Assembly (NCBI RefSeq): GCF_030317205.1
Contig: NZ_JASZYB010000003.1
Coordinates: forward strand, 558,001 to 622,000
Direction of reading: 5' to 3'
Source of the DNA: Variovorax sp. J2L1-78
Lineage (GTDB): Bacteria; Pseudomonadota; Gammaproteobacteria; Burkholderiales; Burkholderiaceae_C
Length of the DNA: 64,000 bases
The notes under the pieces were generated by a model. That model was given only the letters and a program-made list of their open reading frames with translations, had not been told where the DNA came from and searched no databases. Position numbers and translations under genes: made by a program. This document shows positions 8,578 to 15,504 of the stretch, one piece after another. How positions within the stretch are numbered: the stretch's first letter is position 1; each line of letters opens with the position of its first letter.

Positions 8578-9467
8578 CCGATCCCGTCCTCAATATTCCT
8601 CCCCGCGACAAGGCCGAGATCCTGGCCCAGGCGCTGCCCTACATCCGCAAGTTCCACGGCAAGACCATCGTCATCAAGTACGGCGGCAATGCCATGACCG
8701 ACCCGGCCCTGCAGGCCGACTTCGCCGAAGACGTGGTGCTGCTCAAGCTCGTGGGCATGAACCCGGTCGTGGTGCACGGCGGCGGCCCGCAGATCGAGGC
8801 CGCGCTCAACCGCCTGGGCAAGAAGGGCCACTTCATCCAGGGCATGCGCGTGACCGACTCGGAGACGATGGAAGTCGTCGAATGGGTGCTGGCCGGCGAG
8901 GTGCAGCAGGACATCGTGGGCCTGATCAACCAGGCCGGCGGCAAGGCCGTGGGCCTGACCGGGCGCGACGGCGGCCTGATCCGCGCGCAGAAGCTCAAGC
9001 TGGCTGACCGCAACGACCCGGCGCTGATGCACGACGTCGGCCAGGTCGGCGACATCGTCTCGATCGACCCGAGCGTGGTCAAGGCGCTGCAGGACGATGC
9101 CTTCATCCCCGTCATCAGCCCCATCGGCTTCGGCGAGGAGAACGAGAGCTACAACATCAACGCCGACGTGGTCGCCGGCAAGCTGGCCACGGTGCTCAAG
9201 GCCGAGAAACTGATGCTGTTGACGAACACGCCCGGCGTGCTCGACAAGGCCGGCAACCTGCTGACCGACCTGAGCGCCCGCGAGATCGACGAGCTCTTCG
9301 CCGACGGCACCATCTCCGGCGGCATGCTGCCGAAGATCGAGGGCGCACTCGATGCGGCCAAGAGCGGCGTGAATGCGGTGCACATCATCGACGGCCGCGT
9401 GCCGCACGCGATGCTGCTCGAGATCCTGACCGACCAGGCCTACGGCACGATGATCCGCGCGCGCTGA
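8574..9467 (+). CDS. argB: acetylglutamate kinase
   Basis: Phosphorylates N-acetyl-L-glutamate, the second step of arginine synthesis, in the cytoplasm. The 297-residue length matches the family. It shows the amino-acid-kinase phosphate loop VIKYGGNAM near residue 30, HGGGPQI for the substrate and a late lysine motif GGMLPKIE. The start at 8574 forms an ATGA overlap with the flippase gene. Argininosuccinate-pathway partners are not in the window. It is a housekeeping gene at the edge of the polysaccharide cluster and is convergent with galE. Confidence 0.96.
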   Translation: MTDPVLNIPPRDKAEILAQALPYIRKFHGKTIVIKYGGNAMTDPALQADFAEDVVLLKLVGMNPVVVHGGGPQIEAALNRLGKKGHFIQGMRVTDSETMEVVEWVLAGEVQQDIVGLINQAGGKAVGLTGRDGGLIRAQKLKLADRNDPALMHDVGQVGDIVSIDPSVVKALQDDAFIPVISPIGFGEENESYNINADVVAGKLATVLKAEKLMLLTNTPGVLDKAGNLLTDLSAREIDELFADGTISGGMLPKIEGALDAAKSGVNAVHIIDGRVPHAMLLEILTDQAYGTMIRAR

Positions 9468-9477
9468 GCGCGCCGGC

Positions 9478-10497
9478 TTATTCGTAGCCGCGGGGGTTGC
9501 CTTGCTGCCAGCGCCAGCTGTCGGCGCACATCGCGTCCAGACCGCGCCTGGCACGCCAGCCCAGCGTGGCCTCGGCCAGCGACGGGTCGCCCCAGTAGGC
9601 CGGCACGTCGCCAGGCCGGCGGGGCCCGATCTCGTAGGCGATCGTCTGGCCGCTGGCGCGCTCGAAGGCTTTCACCACGTCCAGCACCGATGCGCCCGTT
9701 CCGGTGCCCAGGTTCAGCGTGACCAGGCCCGGCGCCTTCTCGGCATGGCGCAGCGCGGCGACATGGCCTTCGGCCAGGTCCATCACGTGCACGTAGTCGC
9801 GCAGGCCGGTGCCGTCGGGCGTCGGGTAGTCGCCGCCGTGCACCGACAGCTTCTCGCGCAGGCCGACCGCCACCTGGCACACGAAGGGCATCAGGTTGTT
9901 GGGCTTGCCCTGCGGGTGTTCGCCGATGCGGCCGCTCTCGTGTGCGCCCACCGGGTTGAAGTAGCGCAGCAGCGCGATGCGCCAGTCGGGCTGCGCCAAC
10001 TGCAGGTCGATCAGCGCCTCTTCCACCATGCGCTTGGAGCGGCCGTAGGGGTTGGCCGGCCGGCAGGGCGCGTCTTCGGGAATGGGCGAACGGTCGGGCT
10101 CGCCGTACACCGTGGCCGACGACGAGAAGATCAGCGTCTTCACGCCCGCGGCCTGCATGGCGGCGGCCAGCACCCAGGTGCCGTGCACGTTGTTCTCGTA
10201 GTAGGTGATGGGGTCGGCCACCGAGTCGCCGACCGCCTTGAGGCCGGCGAAGTGGATGACGCCGGCGATGTCGTGCTGGCCGAACACCGCATCGAGCAGC
10301 GCGCGGTCACGCACGTCGCCCTCGATGAAGGCGGGCCGGTGGCCGGTGATGGCGGCCAGCCGGTCGAGCACGCGCACGTCGCTGTTGCCGAGGTTGTCGA
10401 GGATGATCGGCACGTAGCCCGCTTCAACCAGGGCCACGCAGGTGTGGCTCCCGATGAAGCCCGCGCCGCCTGTCACCAGAATGTTCTTCTTGTGCAT
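9478..10497 (-). CDS. galE: UDP-glucose 4-epimerase
   Basis: NAD-dependent interconversion of UDP-glucose and UDP-galactose, supplying UDP-Gal for the neighbouring glycan cluster. The 339-residue extended SDR shows GGAGFIGSH for NAD binding at the N-terminus, the SSSATVYG serine/threonine region, and the YGRSK motif with catalytic tyrosine and lysine. The start at 10497 puts the glycine-rich loop right after MHKKNILVT; an extension to 10542 has no support. It lies between argB and slmA on the opposite strand and is divergent from slmA over a 123-bp gap. Confidence 0.95.
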   Translation of the reverse strand: MHKKNILVTGGAGFIGSHTCVALVEAGYVPIILDNLGNSDVRVLDRLAAITGHRPAFIEGDVRDRALLDAVFGQHDIAGVIHFAGLKAVGDSVADPITYYENNVHGTWVLAAAMQAAGVKTLIFSSSATVYGEPDRSPIPEDAPCRPANPYGRSKRMVEEALIDLQLAQPDWRIALLRYFNPVGAHESGRIGEHPQGKPNNLMPFVCQVAVGLREKLSVHGGDYPTPDGTGLRDYVHVMDLAEGHVAALRHAEKAPGLVTLNLGTGTGASVLDVVKAFERASGQTIAYEIGPRRPGDVPAYWGDPSLAEATLGWRARRGLDAMCADSWRWQQGNPRGYE

Positions 10498-10545
10498 CGC
10501 ATGTCCGGTCTTGCTGTCGAAATGCGTATTTTGCGCGAGCAAGTC

Positions 10546-10559
10546 ACACCGGTCGGTGT
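10546..10559. promoter_or_regulatory. inverted repeat in galE/slmA divergent region
   Basis: ACACCG (10546-10551) and CGGTGT (10554-10559) form a perfect 6-bp inverted repeat with a 2-bp centre in the 123-bp region between the divergent galE and slmA genes. The size and symmetry suit a dimeric repressor, but no regulator can be assigned. It does not match the SlmA-binding sequence known from E. coli. Confidence 0.3.
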
Positions 10560-10620
10560 TCGCCTTTCGCGACGGGTTGGCACGCGCTCACGTCGCTGTG
10601 CGAGAATCATTTTTTTACAT

Positions 10621-11286
10621 ATGCGCACGCCGCCCATGGAAAACGAAGAGTTCAGCGCGCCAGCCCCTGACGCCGCTTCGACGCCGGATGCGCCGGCCCC
10701 GACCGTCCGCAAACGGCCGAAGCCGGGCGAGCGGCGGGTGCAGATCCTGCAGACCCTGGCGGCCATGCTGGAGCGCCCCGGCGCCGAGCGGGTGACCACG
10801 GCGGCGCTGGCGGCGCAGCTCGATGTCAGCGAGGCCGCGCTCTACCGGCACTTCGCCAGCAAGGCGCAGATGTTCGAGGGACTCATCGACTTCATCGAGC
10901 AGAGCGTCTTCACGCTGGTCAACCAGATCCTCGAGCGCGAGGGCGCCGGCAAGGAGCAGGCCGCCCGCATCGTCACCATGCTGATGCAGTTCGCCGAGAA
11001 GAACCCCGGCATGACGCGCGTGATGGTGGGCGATGCGCTGGTCTACGAGAACGAGCGCCTGCAAAGCCGCATGAACCAGTTCTTCGACAAGATCGAATCG
11101 ACGCTGCGCCAGGCGCTGCGCGACGCCGTCATCGCCGACGGGTCGGACACGCCGACGGTCGATGCGCAGGTGCGCGCGGGCGCGCTCACGGCCTTCGTCG
11201 TGGGGCGGCTGCAGCGCTTCGCGCGTTCGGGTTTCCGCCGCCTGCCGTCCGAGCACCTCGAAGCAACGATCGCATTGATCGTTTGA
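10621..11286 (+). CDS. slmA: nucleoid occlusion factor SlmA (TetR family)
   Basis: DNA-binding FtsZ antagonist that blocks Z-ring assembly over the nucleoid. It has the SlmA pattern: an N-terminal basic stretch KRPKPGERRVQILQTLAAML, the TetR helix-turn-helix with VSEAALYRHFASK, then FIEQSVFTLVNQIL and a NPGMTRVM segment conserved in SlmA but not in generic TetR proteins. Two in-frame starts compete, 10621 (221 residues) and 10636 (216 residues, MENEEFS). Neither has a clear ribosome site, so the start is uncertain. An AT-rich stretch just upstream may hold the promoter. Confidence 0.86.
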   Translation: MRTPPMENEEFSAPAPDAASTPDAPAPTVRKRPKPGERRVQILQTLAAMLERPGAERVTTAALAAQLDVSEAALYRHFASKAQMFEGLIDFIEQSVFTLVNQILEREGAGKEQAARIVTMLMQFAEKNPGMTRVMVGDALVYENERLQSRMNQFFDKIESTLRQALRDAVIADGSDTPTVDAQVRAGALTAFVVGRLQRFARSGFRRLPSEHLEATIALIV

Positions 11287-11432
11287 ACGGCGGCCCGCCC
11301 TGCGCGCCCCACCGTTTCAGCGACACGCCCAAGCACTCGACTTGCTTCGTTGCCGGGCGTAGGATCGATGCCCCTTGCCGCCGAGTCGCGGCGACAAGTC
11401 CGTGTTCGTGTGGCTTCTGAACGGAGGTTCGT

Positions 11433-12035
11433 ATGAGCTATCACCTGGAAGGTCGCCTGCTCGAGGTATGCAACTGCAACGTCCTGTGTCCCTGCTGGAT
11501 CGGCGAGGACCCTGACAACGGCACCTGCGACACCATCGTCGCGTGGCGCATCGACAAGGGAACGATCGACGGCCTCGATGTCGGCGGCAACACCATCGCG
11601 GCCGTGGCGCATGTGCCCGGCAACATCCTCGAAGGCAACTGGACGGCGGCGATCTTCGTCGACGACAACGCCTCCAAGGCGCAGGAAGAGGCGCTGCTCA
11701 AGGTCTACACCGGTCAGGCCGGCGGACCGATCGCCGACCTGGCCAAGCTCATCGGCGAGGTCGTGTCGGTCGAGCGGGCGCCGATCCGATTCACCGTGAA
11801 CGAAGGCAAGGGCGAACTGAAGATCGGCCAGGACTACTACGCCGAGCTCGAGCCCTACCGCGGTGCGACCGGTGGCCAGACCGTCCTTTCCGACACGGTG
11901 TTCTCCACGGTTCCGGGCGCGCCGGTGTTCGTCGGCAAGGCCCCGACCTACCGGTCGAAGAATGCTGCGCTGGGCATCGACCTCGACATCAAGAACCACA
12001 ACGCCCTGCAGAGCATCTTCGTCTTCGACGCATGA
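11433..12035 (+). CDS. DUF1326 domain protein, cysteine-rich
   Basis: Protein of unknown function, 200 residues, matching the DUF1326 family in length and in the opening YHLEGRLLEVCNCNVLCPCW. The first 32 residues carry five cysteines (13, 15, 19, 21, 32) in a CxCx3CxC pattern, which suggests metal binding or thiol redox chemistry. No signal peptide is seen, so it is probably cytoplasmic. A strong ACGGAGG ribosome site precedes the ATG. It is the first gene of a chain that leads through two tiny reading frames into the DUF2182 membrane protein gene. The two families are commonly found side by side, so a shared role is likely; the role is unknown. Confidence 0.88.
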   Translation: MSYHLEGRLLEVCNCNVLCPCWIGEDPDNGTCDTIVAWRIDKGTIDGLDVGGNTIAAVAHVPGNILEGNWTAAIFVDDNASKAQEEALLKVYTGQAGGPIADLAKLIGEVVSVERAPIRFTVNEGKGELKIGQDYYAELEPYRGATGGQTVLSDTVFSTVPGAPVFVGKAPTYRSKNAALGIDLDIKNHNALQSIFVFDA

Positions 12036-12094
12036 GCCGCCGGGCCGCTCCCAAGGCGAATACCGCAGCGTGCAGCGCGGAGGTTATCCAATGA
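12032..12094 (+). CDS. 20-codon repeat-derived mini-ORF 1
   Basis: A 20-codon frame (MSRRAAPKANTAACSAEVIQ) whose ATG overlaps the stop of the DUF1326 gene as ATGA. Its own stop overlaps the next ATG, again as ATGA. Near its end is a GGAGG (12079-12083) seven bases before the next start. It is the first unit of a tandem repeat (see 12032-12159). The peptide may have no function of its own; the frame may simply carry ribosomes across the gap. Confidence 0.45.
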   Translation: MSRRAAPKANTAACSAEVIQ

Positions 12095-12159
12095 GCGCTG
12101 CGCCGGGCCGCCCCCAGCAAGCTCGCGCCGCAGTGCGAAGCACGAAGGCCACCCCATGA
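12091..12159 (+). CDS. 22-codon repeat-derived mini-ORF 2
   Basis: A 22-codon frame starting MSAAPGRPQQARAAV, linked by ATGA overlaps to mini-ORF 1 upstream and to the DUF2182 gene downstream. A GAAGG at 12144-12148 lies seven bases before the DUF2182 start, the same spacing as in unit 1. The peptide is basic and not related to any family I recognise. The arrangement rather than the peptide is what is notable. Confidence 0.45.
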   Translation: MSAAPGRPQQARAAVRSTKATP

Positions 12160-12971
12160 CCCCGGCGGCCGGCTCGCCGCCGCGCAACGTCTCCCGCCAC
12201 CGTCGCGTGTTCCGGCCGGTTCTTGCTGCACTGATCGCGCTCGCGTGGATGGCGTTGTGGGCCTGGGCGCGCAGCCCTTACGGGCGGTACCTCGAACATG
12301 GCGATTGGACCGCCTCGGGGCCGGCCGCGTTCCTGTGCCAGGTCGTGCCCGCCGGCGACGTGGTCGTGCCCATGGTGCTCTACGCCGCCGCGTGGATCCT
12401 CATGACGGCGGCCATGATGCTGCCGACCACGCTGCCGCTGTTCAATGCCTTCGACCGGTTGACCGAGGGGAGGCCGGACCATGGGCGCCTTCTCGTGCTG
12501 CTGGGGCTGGGCTACATGGCGGTGTGGGGCGCCTTCGGGCTGCTGGCACACGGGCTCCACAGCGCGGTGCTGGCCCTGCTCGCCAGCGCGCCGACCTTGG
12601 CCTGGCATGGCTGGGTGCTCGGTGCCGCGACCATCGCGCTGGCCGGAGCCTTCCAGTTCAGCCGTCTCAAGCACCGGTGCCTGGAGAAGTGCCGCACGCC
12701 GTTGAGCTTCGTCATCGAGCACTGGCGGGGGCAGGCGCAGGCTTGGCATGCGTTCGCGCTGGGCGCCCACCACGGCCTGTTCTGCGTCGGCTGCTGCTGG
12801 GCGCTGATGGTGTTGATGTTCGCGCTCGGCACCGGCAGTCTCGGCTGGATGCTTCTGCTTGCGGCCGTCATGGCGATAGAAAAGAACCTTCCCTGGGGCC
12901 ATCGCCTGAGCGCGCCGCTCGGGTTCGCCTTGCTGGGCTGGGCCGTCTTCATGGTGGCGATGCATGTCTGA
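12156..12971 (+). CDS. DUF2182 integral membrane protein with Cys/His/Met motifs
   Basis: Predicted metal-binding inner-membrane protein of unknown function, 271 residues with about six hydrophobic segments. Conserved-looking features are MTAAMMLPT (Met 83, 87, 88) in a membrane segment, CLEKC (Cys 175, 179), and HHGLFCVGCC (His 205-206, Cys 210, 213, 214). Methionine, cysteine and histidine placed in or near membrane helices suggest a soft-metal site such as copper, but this is inference. Translation is probably coupled to the preceding DUF1326 gene through the mini-ORFs. The EamA transporter gene starts before this gene ends. Confidence 0.86.
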   Translation: MTPAAGSPPRNVSRHRRVFRPVLAALIALAWMALWAWARSPYGRYLEHGDWTASGPAAFLCQVVPAGDVVVPMVLYAAAWILMTAAMMLPTTLPLFNAFDRLTEGRPDHGRLLVLLGLGYMAVWGAFGLLAHGLHSAVLALLASAPTLAWHGWVLGAATIALAGAFQFSRLKHRCLEKCRTPLSFVIEHWRGQAQAWHAFALGAHHGLFCVGCCWALMVLMFALGTGSLGWMLLLAAVMAIEKNLPWGHRLSAPLGFALLGWAVFMVAMHV

Positions 12972-13839
12972 AGCGCGCGGCGACCCGTCCACCCTGCGGA
13001 CCATCGCACTCACCGCAGCGGCCATGGTCGCGTTCGCAGCCAACTCGCTGTTGTGCAGGCTCGCGTTGCAGCATCGGGGCATCGATCCGGCCAGTTTCGG
13101 CAGCATCAGGCTGGTTTCCGGGGCGATCACGCTGGCCCTCGTCGTGCGGCTCAGGGCGCAGCCGTCTTCGCCCGGCCGTGCCGGCTGGCTCGCCGCCGTC
13201 ATGCTGTTCGCCTATGTCGCGTTCTTCTCTTTCGCCTACCTCAGCCTGACTGCGGGCACGGGCGCGCTGATCCTGTTCGGTGCGGTTCAGCTCACGATGC
13301 TTGGCGCGGGCCTGGGCGCCGGCGAGCGCTTCGGGCCCGTTGCATGGTTCGGTTTCGTTCTGGCGGCAGGTGGGCTCGTGTACCTGGTGTCCCCCGGCAT
13401 CGCCGCGCCGCCGCTTCTTGGCGCCGTGCTGATGGCGGTGGCGGGCGTGGCGTGGGGCGTGTACTCGTTGCGTGGGCGCGGCGTGGCCGACCCGCTGGCC
13501 GCCACCGCGCGCAACTTCACGCGGGCCGTGCCGCTCGCGCTCGCGCTGAGCCTTGTTTTCGTGGCCAGCGCCCATGCGGACGCGACCGGCGTCGCGCTCG
13601 CCGTGGCTTCCGGCGCACTGACCTCGGGCCTCGGCTATGTCGTCTGGTATGCGGCGCTGGCCCGTCTTTCGGCCATGCAGGCGGCCACCGTGCAGTTGTC
13701 GGTGCCGCTCCTGGCTGCATTCGGTGGCGTGCTGCTCCTGTCGGAGGCGATCACGCCGCGGCTGGCTGCCGCCTCGGTGGCGATTCTGGGCGGCATCGCG
13801 CTCGTGCTGAGCCAGAAGTCGCGCAACGCGCGCGGCTGA
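12964..13839 (+). CDS. EamA-family (DMT) transporter
   Basis: Small-molecule exporter or permease of the drug/metabolite transporter superfamily in the inner membrane. The 291 residues form two EamA repeats of about five hydrophobic segments each; ANSLLCRLAL near the start and AALARLSAMQAATVQLSVPL in the second repeat are family-typical. It overlaps the end of the DUF2182 gene by 8 bp, so it probably belongs to the same transcript. Substrate unknown. It is convergent with the catalase gene. Confidence 0.88.
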   Translation: MSEARGDPSTLRTIALTAAAMVAFAANSLLCRLALQHRGIDPASFGSIRLVSGAITLALVVRLRAQPSSPGRAGWLAAVMLFAYVAFFSFAYLSLTAGTGALILFGAVQLTMLGAGLGAGERFGPVAWFGFVLAAGGLVYLVSPGIAAPPLLGAVLMAVAGVAWGVYSLRGRGVADPLAATARNFTRAVPLALALSLVFVASAHADATGVALAVASGALTSGLGYVVWYAALARLSAMQAATVQLSVPLLAAFGGVLLLSEAITPRLAAASVAILGGIALVLSQKSRNARG

Positions 13840-13877
13840 CCGACGTGCGGCGCTCGCGTGCCGCGCGTGCAGCGCGC

Positions 13878-15314
13878 TCAGCCCGGTTGCTTGAGCGCCC
13901 GCGCCACGCCCGCGCCGTAGGCCGGGTCGGCCTTCGTGCAGTTGTCGATGTGGCGCTGCTTGATGAAGTCCGGCGCGTCGCCCATGGCCCGCGCGGTGTT
14001 CTCGAACAGCACCTGCTGCTGCGCCGGCGTCATCAGCCGGAACAGGTCGCCCGGCTGCTGGTAGTAGTCGGCATCGTCCTCGCGGAAATTCCAGAAGTCG
14101 CCGTTGCCGTTGATCTTCAGCGGCGGCTCGCGGTAGCCAGGCTGCTCCTGCCAGTGGCCGAAACTGTTGGGCTCGTAGTGCGGCGTGCCGCCGTAGTTGC
14201 CGTCCACCCGCATGGCGCCGTCGCGGTGGTTGCTGTGCACCGGGCAACGCGCGGCGTTCACCGGAATCTGGTGGTGGTTCACGCCCAGGCGGTAGCGTTG
14301 CGCGTCGGAATAGGCGAAGAGGCGCGCCTGCAGCATCTTGTCGGGCGACACGCTGATGCCGGGCACCAGGTTGTTGGGCGCGAAGGCACTCTGCTCGACG
14401 TCGGCGAAGAAGTTCTCCGCATTCTTGTTGAGCTCCACCACGCCGACCTCGATCAGCGGGTAGTCCTTCTTGGGCCAGACCTTGGTCAGGTCGAAGGGGT
14501 GGTAGGGCACCTTCTCGGCATCGGCCTCGGGCATCACCTGGATGGAGAGCGTCCACTTGGGGAAGTCCTGGCGCTCGATCGCGTCGAACAGGTCGCGTTG
14601 GTGGCTTTCGCGGTCGCTGCCCACCAGTGCGGCGGCTTCGGCGTCCGTCAGGTTCTTGATGCCCTGCTGCGTCCTGAAATGGAACTTGACCCAGAAGCGT
14701 TCGTGGTCCGCGCTGACGAAGCTGTAGGTGTGCGAGCCGAAGCCGTGCATGTGGCGGTAGCTCGCCGGAATGCCGCGGTCGCTCATCACGATGGTCACCT
14801 GGTGCAGCGCCTCGGGCAGGCTGGTCCAGAAGTCCCAGTTGTTGGTGGCGCTGCGCAGGTTCGTCCTGGGGTCGCGTTTGACCGCCTTGTTGAGGTCGGG
14901 GAACTTGCGCGGGTCGCGCAGGAAGAACACCGGCGTGTTGTTGCCCACCAGGTCCCAGTTGCCTTCCTCGGTATAGAACTTCAGCGCGAAGCCGCGGATG
15001 TCGCGCTCGGCATCGGCCGCGCCGCGCTCGCCGGCGACGGTGGTGAAGCGGGCGAACATCTCGGTCTTCTTGCCGACCGCGCTGAACAGCTTGGCGCGCG
15101 TGTACTTCGTGATGTCGTTCGTCACGGTGAAGGTGCCGAAGGCGCCCGAGCCCTTGGCGTGCATGCGCCGCTCGGGAATGATCTCGCGGTTCAGGTTGGC
15201 CAGCTTCTCGAACAGCCAGACGTCCTGCGAGAGCAGGGGGCCGCGCGGGCCGGCGGTCATGCTGTTCTGGTTGTCGACGACGGGCGCGCCGAAGGCGGTG
15301 GTGAGTTTGGACAT
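13878..15314 (-). CDS. monofunctional haem catalase, small-subunit type
   Basis: Breaks hydrogen peroxide into water and oxygen. The 478-residue length fits the small-subunit clade. Catalytic His52 lies in MHAKGSGAFG, Asn125 in GNNTPVFF, and the haem-ligand Tyr335 in RLFAYSDAQRYRLG. The start at 15314 is preceded by AAGGAA and gives the family-typical MSKLTTAFGAPV; an extension to 15473 runs through a structured non-coding stretch. No signal peptide, so cytoplasmic. A 7-bp hairpin sits in the leader. Clade and length suit KatA, but symbols are used loosely in this family and none is given. Confidence 0.95.
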   Translation of the reverse strand: MSKLTTAFGAPVVDNQNSMTAGPRGPLLSQDVWLFEKLANLNREIIPERRMHAKGSGAFGTFTVTNDITKYTRAKLFSAVGKKTEMFARFTTVAGERGAADAERDIRGFALKFYTEEGNWDLVGNNTPVFFLRDPRKFPDLNKAVKRDPRTNLRSATNNWDFWTSLPEALHQVTIVMSDRGIPASYRHMHGFGSHTYSFVSADHERFWVKFHFRTQQGIKNLTDAEAAALVGSDRESHQRDLFDAIERQDFPKWTLSIQVMPEADAEKVPYHPFDLTKVWPKKDYPLIEVGVVELNKNAENFFADVEQSAFAPNNLVPGISVSPDKMLQARLFAYSDAQRYRLGVNHHQIPVNAARCPVHSNHRDGAMRVDGNYGGTPHYEPNSFGHWQEQPGYREPPLKINGNGDFWNFREDDADYYQQPGDLFRLMTPAQQQVLFENTARAMGDAPDFIKQRHIDNCTKADPAYGAGVARALKQPG

Positions 15315-15332
15315 CGCGGTTCCTTGGGAATG

Positions 15333-15352
15333 ACGGGCTATCGAGAGCCCGT
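15333..15352 (-). promoter_or_regulatory. hairpin in catalase mRNA leader
   Basis: ACGGGCT (15333-15339) and AGCCCGT (15346-15352) form a perfect 7-bp stem with a 6-nt loop, ending 18 nt upstream of the catalase start codon. It would lie in the mRNA leader close to the ribosome site. Its function is unknown. Confidence 0.35.
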
Positions 15353-15369
15353 CGATTCTGGTTCGCTGC

Positions 15370-15425
15370 CCCACCCGCCGCCTCCCCCGACGGAGGGGGT
15401 GCCTGCGCAACAGGCAATGTGGCGG
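15370..15425. repeat. structured palindromic intergenic element
   Basis: A run of nested or adjacent hairpins lies between the catalase and Ldh-family genes. CCCCC (15384-15388) can pair with GGGGG (15395-15399), and GCCTG (15401-15405) with CAGGC (15411-15415). An outer CCGCC/GGCGG pairing (15375-15379 with 15421-15425) is also possible. It looks like a dispersed palindromic repeat of the lineage, but no second copy is in this window. Confidence 0.4.
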
Positions 15426-15504
15426 AAAGCCTTGTGGCGCCAGGCTCCGCGCACCGTGGTCCCACCGCTGCACACAGTGTTATCCACAGAAACGCGGAAC
15501 AACT

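Larger units (their letters stand above)
12032..12159 (+). repeat. tandem pair of intergenic repeat units encoding linked mini-ORFs
   Basis: Two diverged copies of a unit of about 60 bp fill the gap between the DUF1326 and DUF2182 genes. They share GCCGGGCCGC(T/C)CCCA at 12039-12053 and 12102-12116. Each begins with ATGAGC and has a CCGCAG core. Each ends with a Shine-Dalgarno-like AGG exactly seven bases before the next ATGA. The copies are 59 and 65 bp long. Confidence 0.65.

Noticed and set aside
9455..9475. GC-repeat hairpin between argB and galE stops.
   Set aside because: It is only alternating GCGCGC with no T-tract on either side; too weak to call a terminator.
15480..15488. TTATCCACA, a perfect DnaA-box consensus.
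   Set aside because: It is a single box with no cluster, no AT-rich unwinding region and no dnaA/dnaN neighbour. One such 9-mer in 64 kb is near chance.
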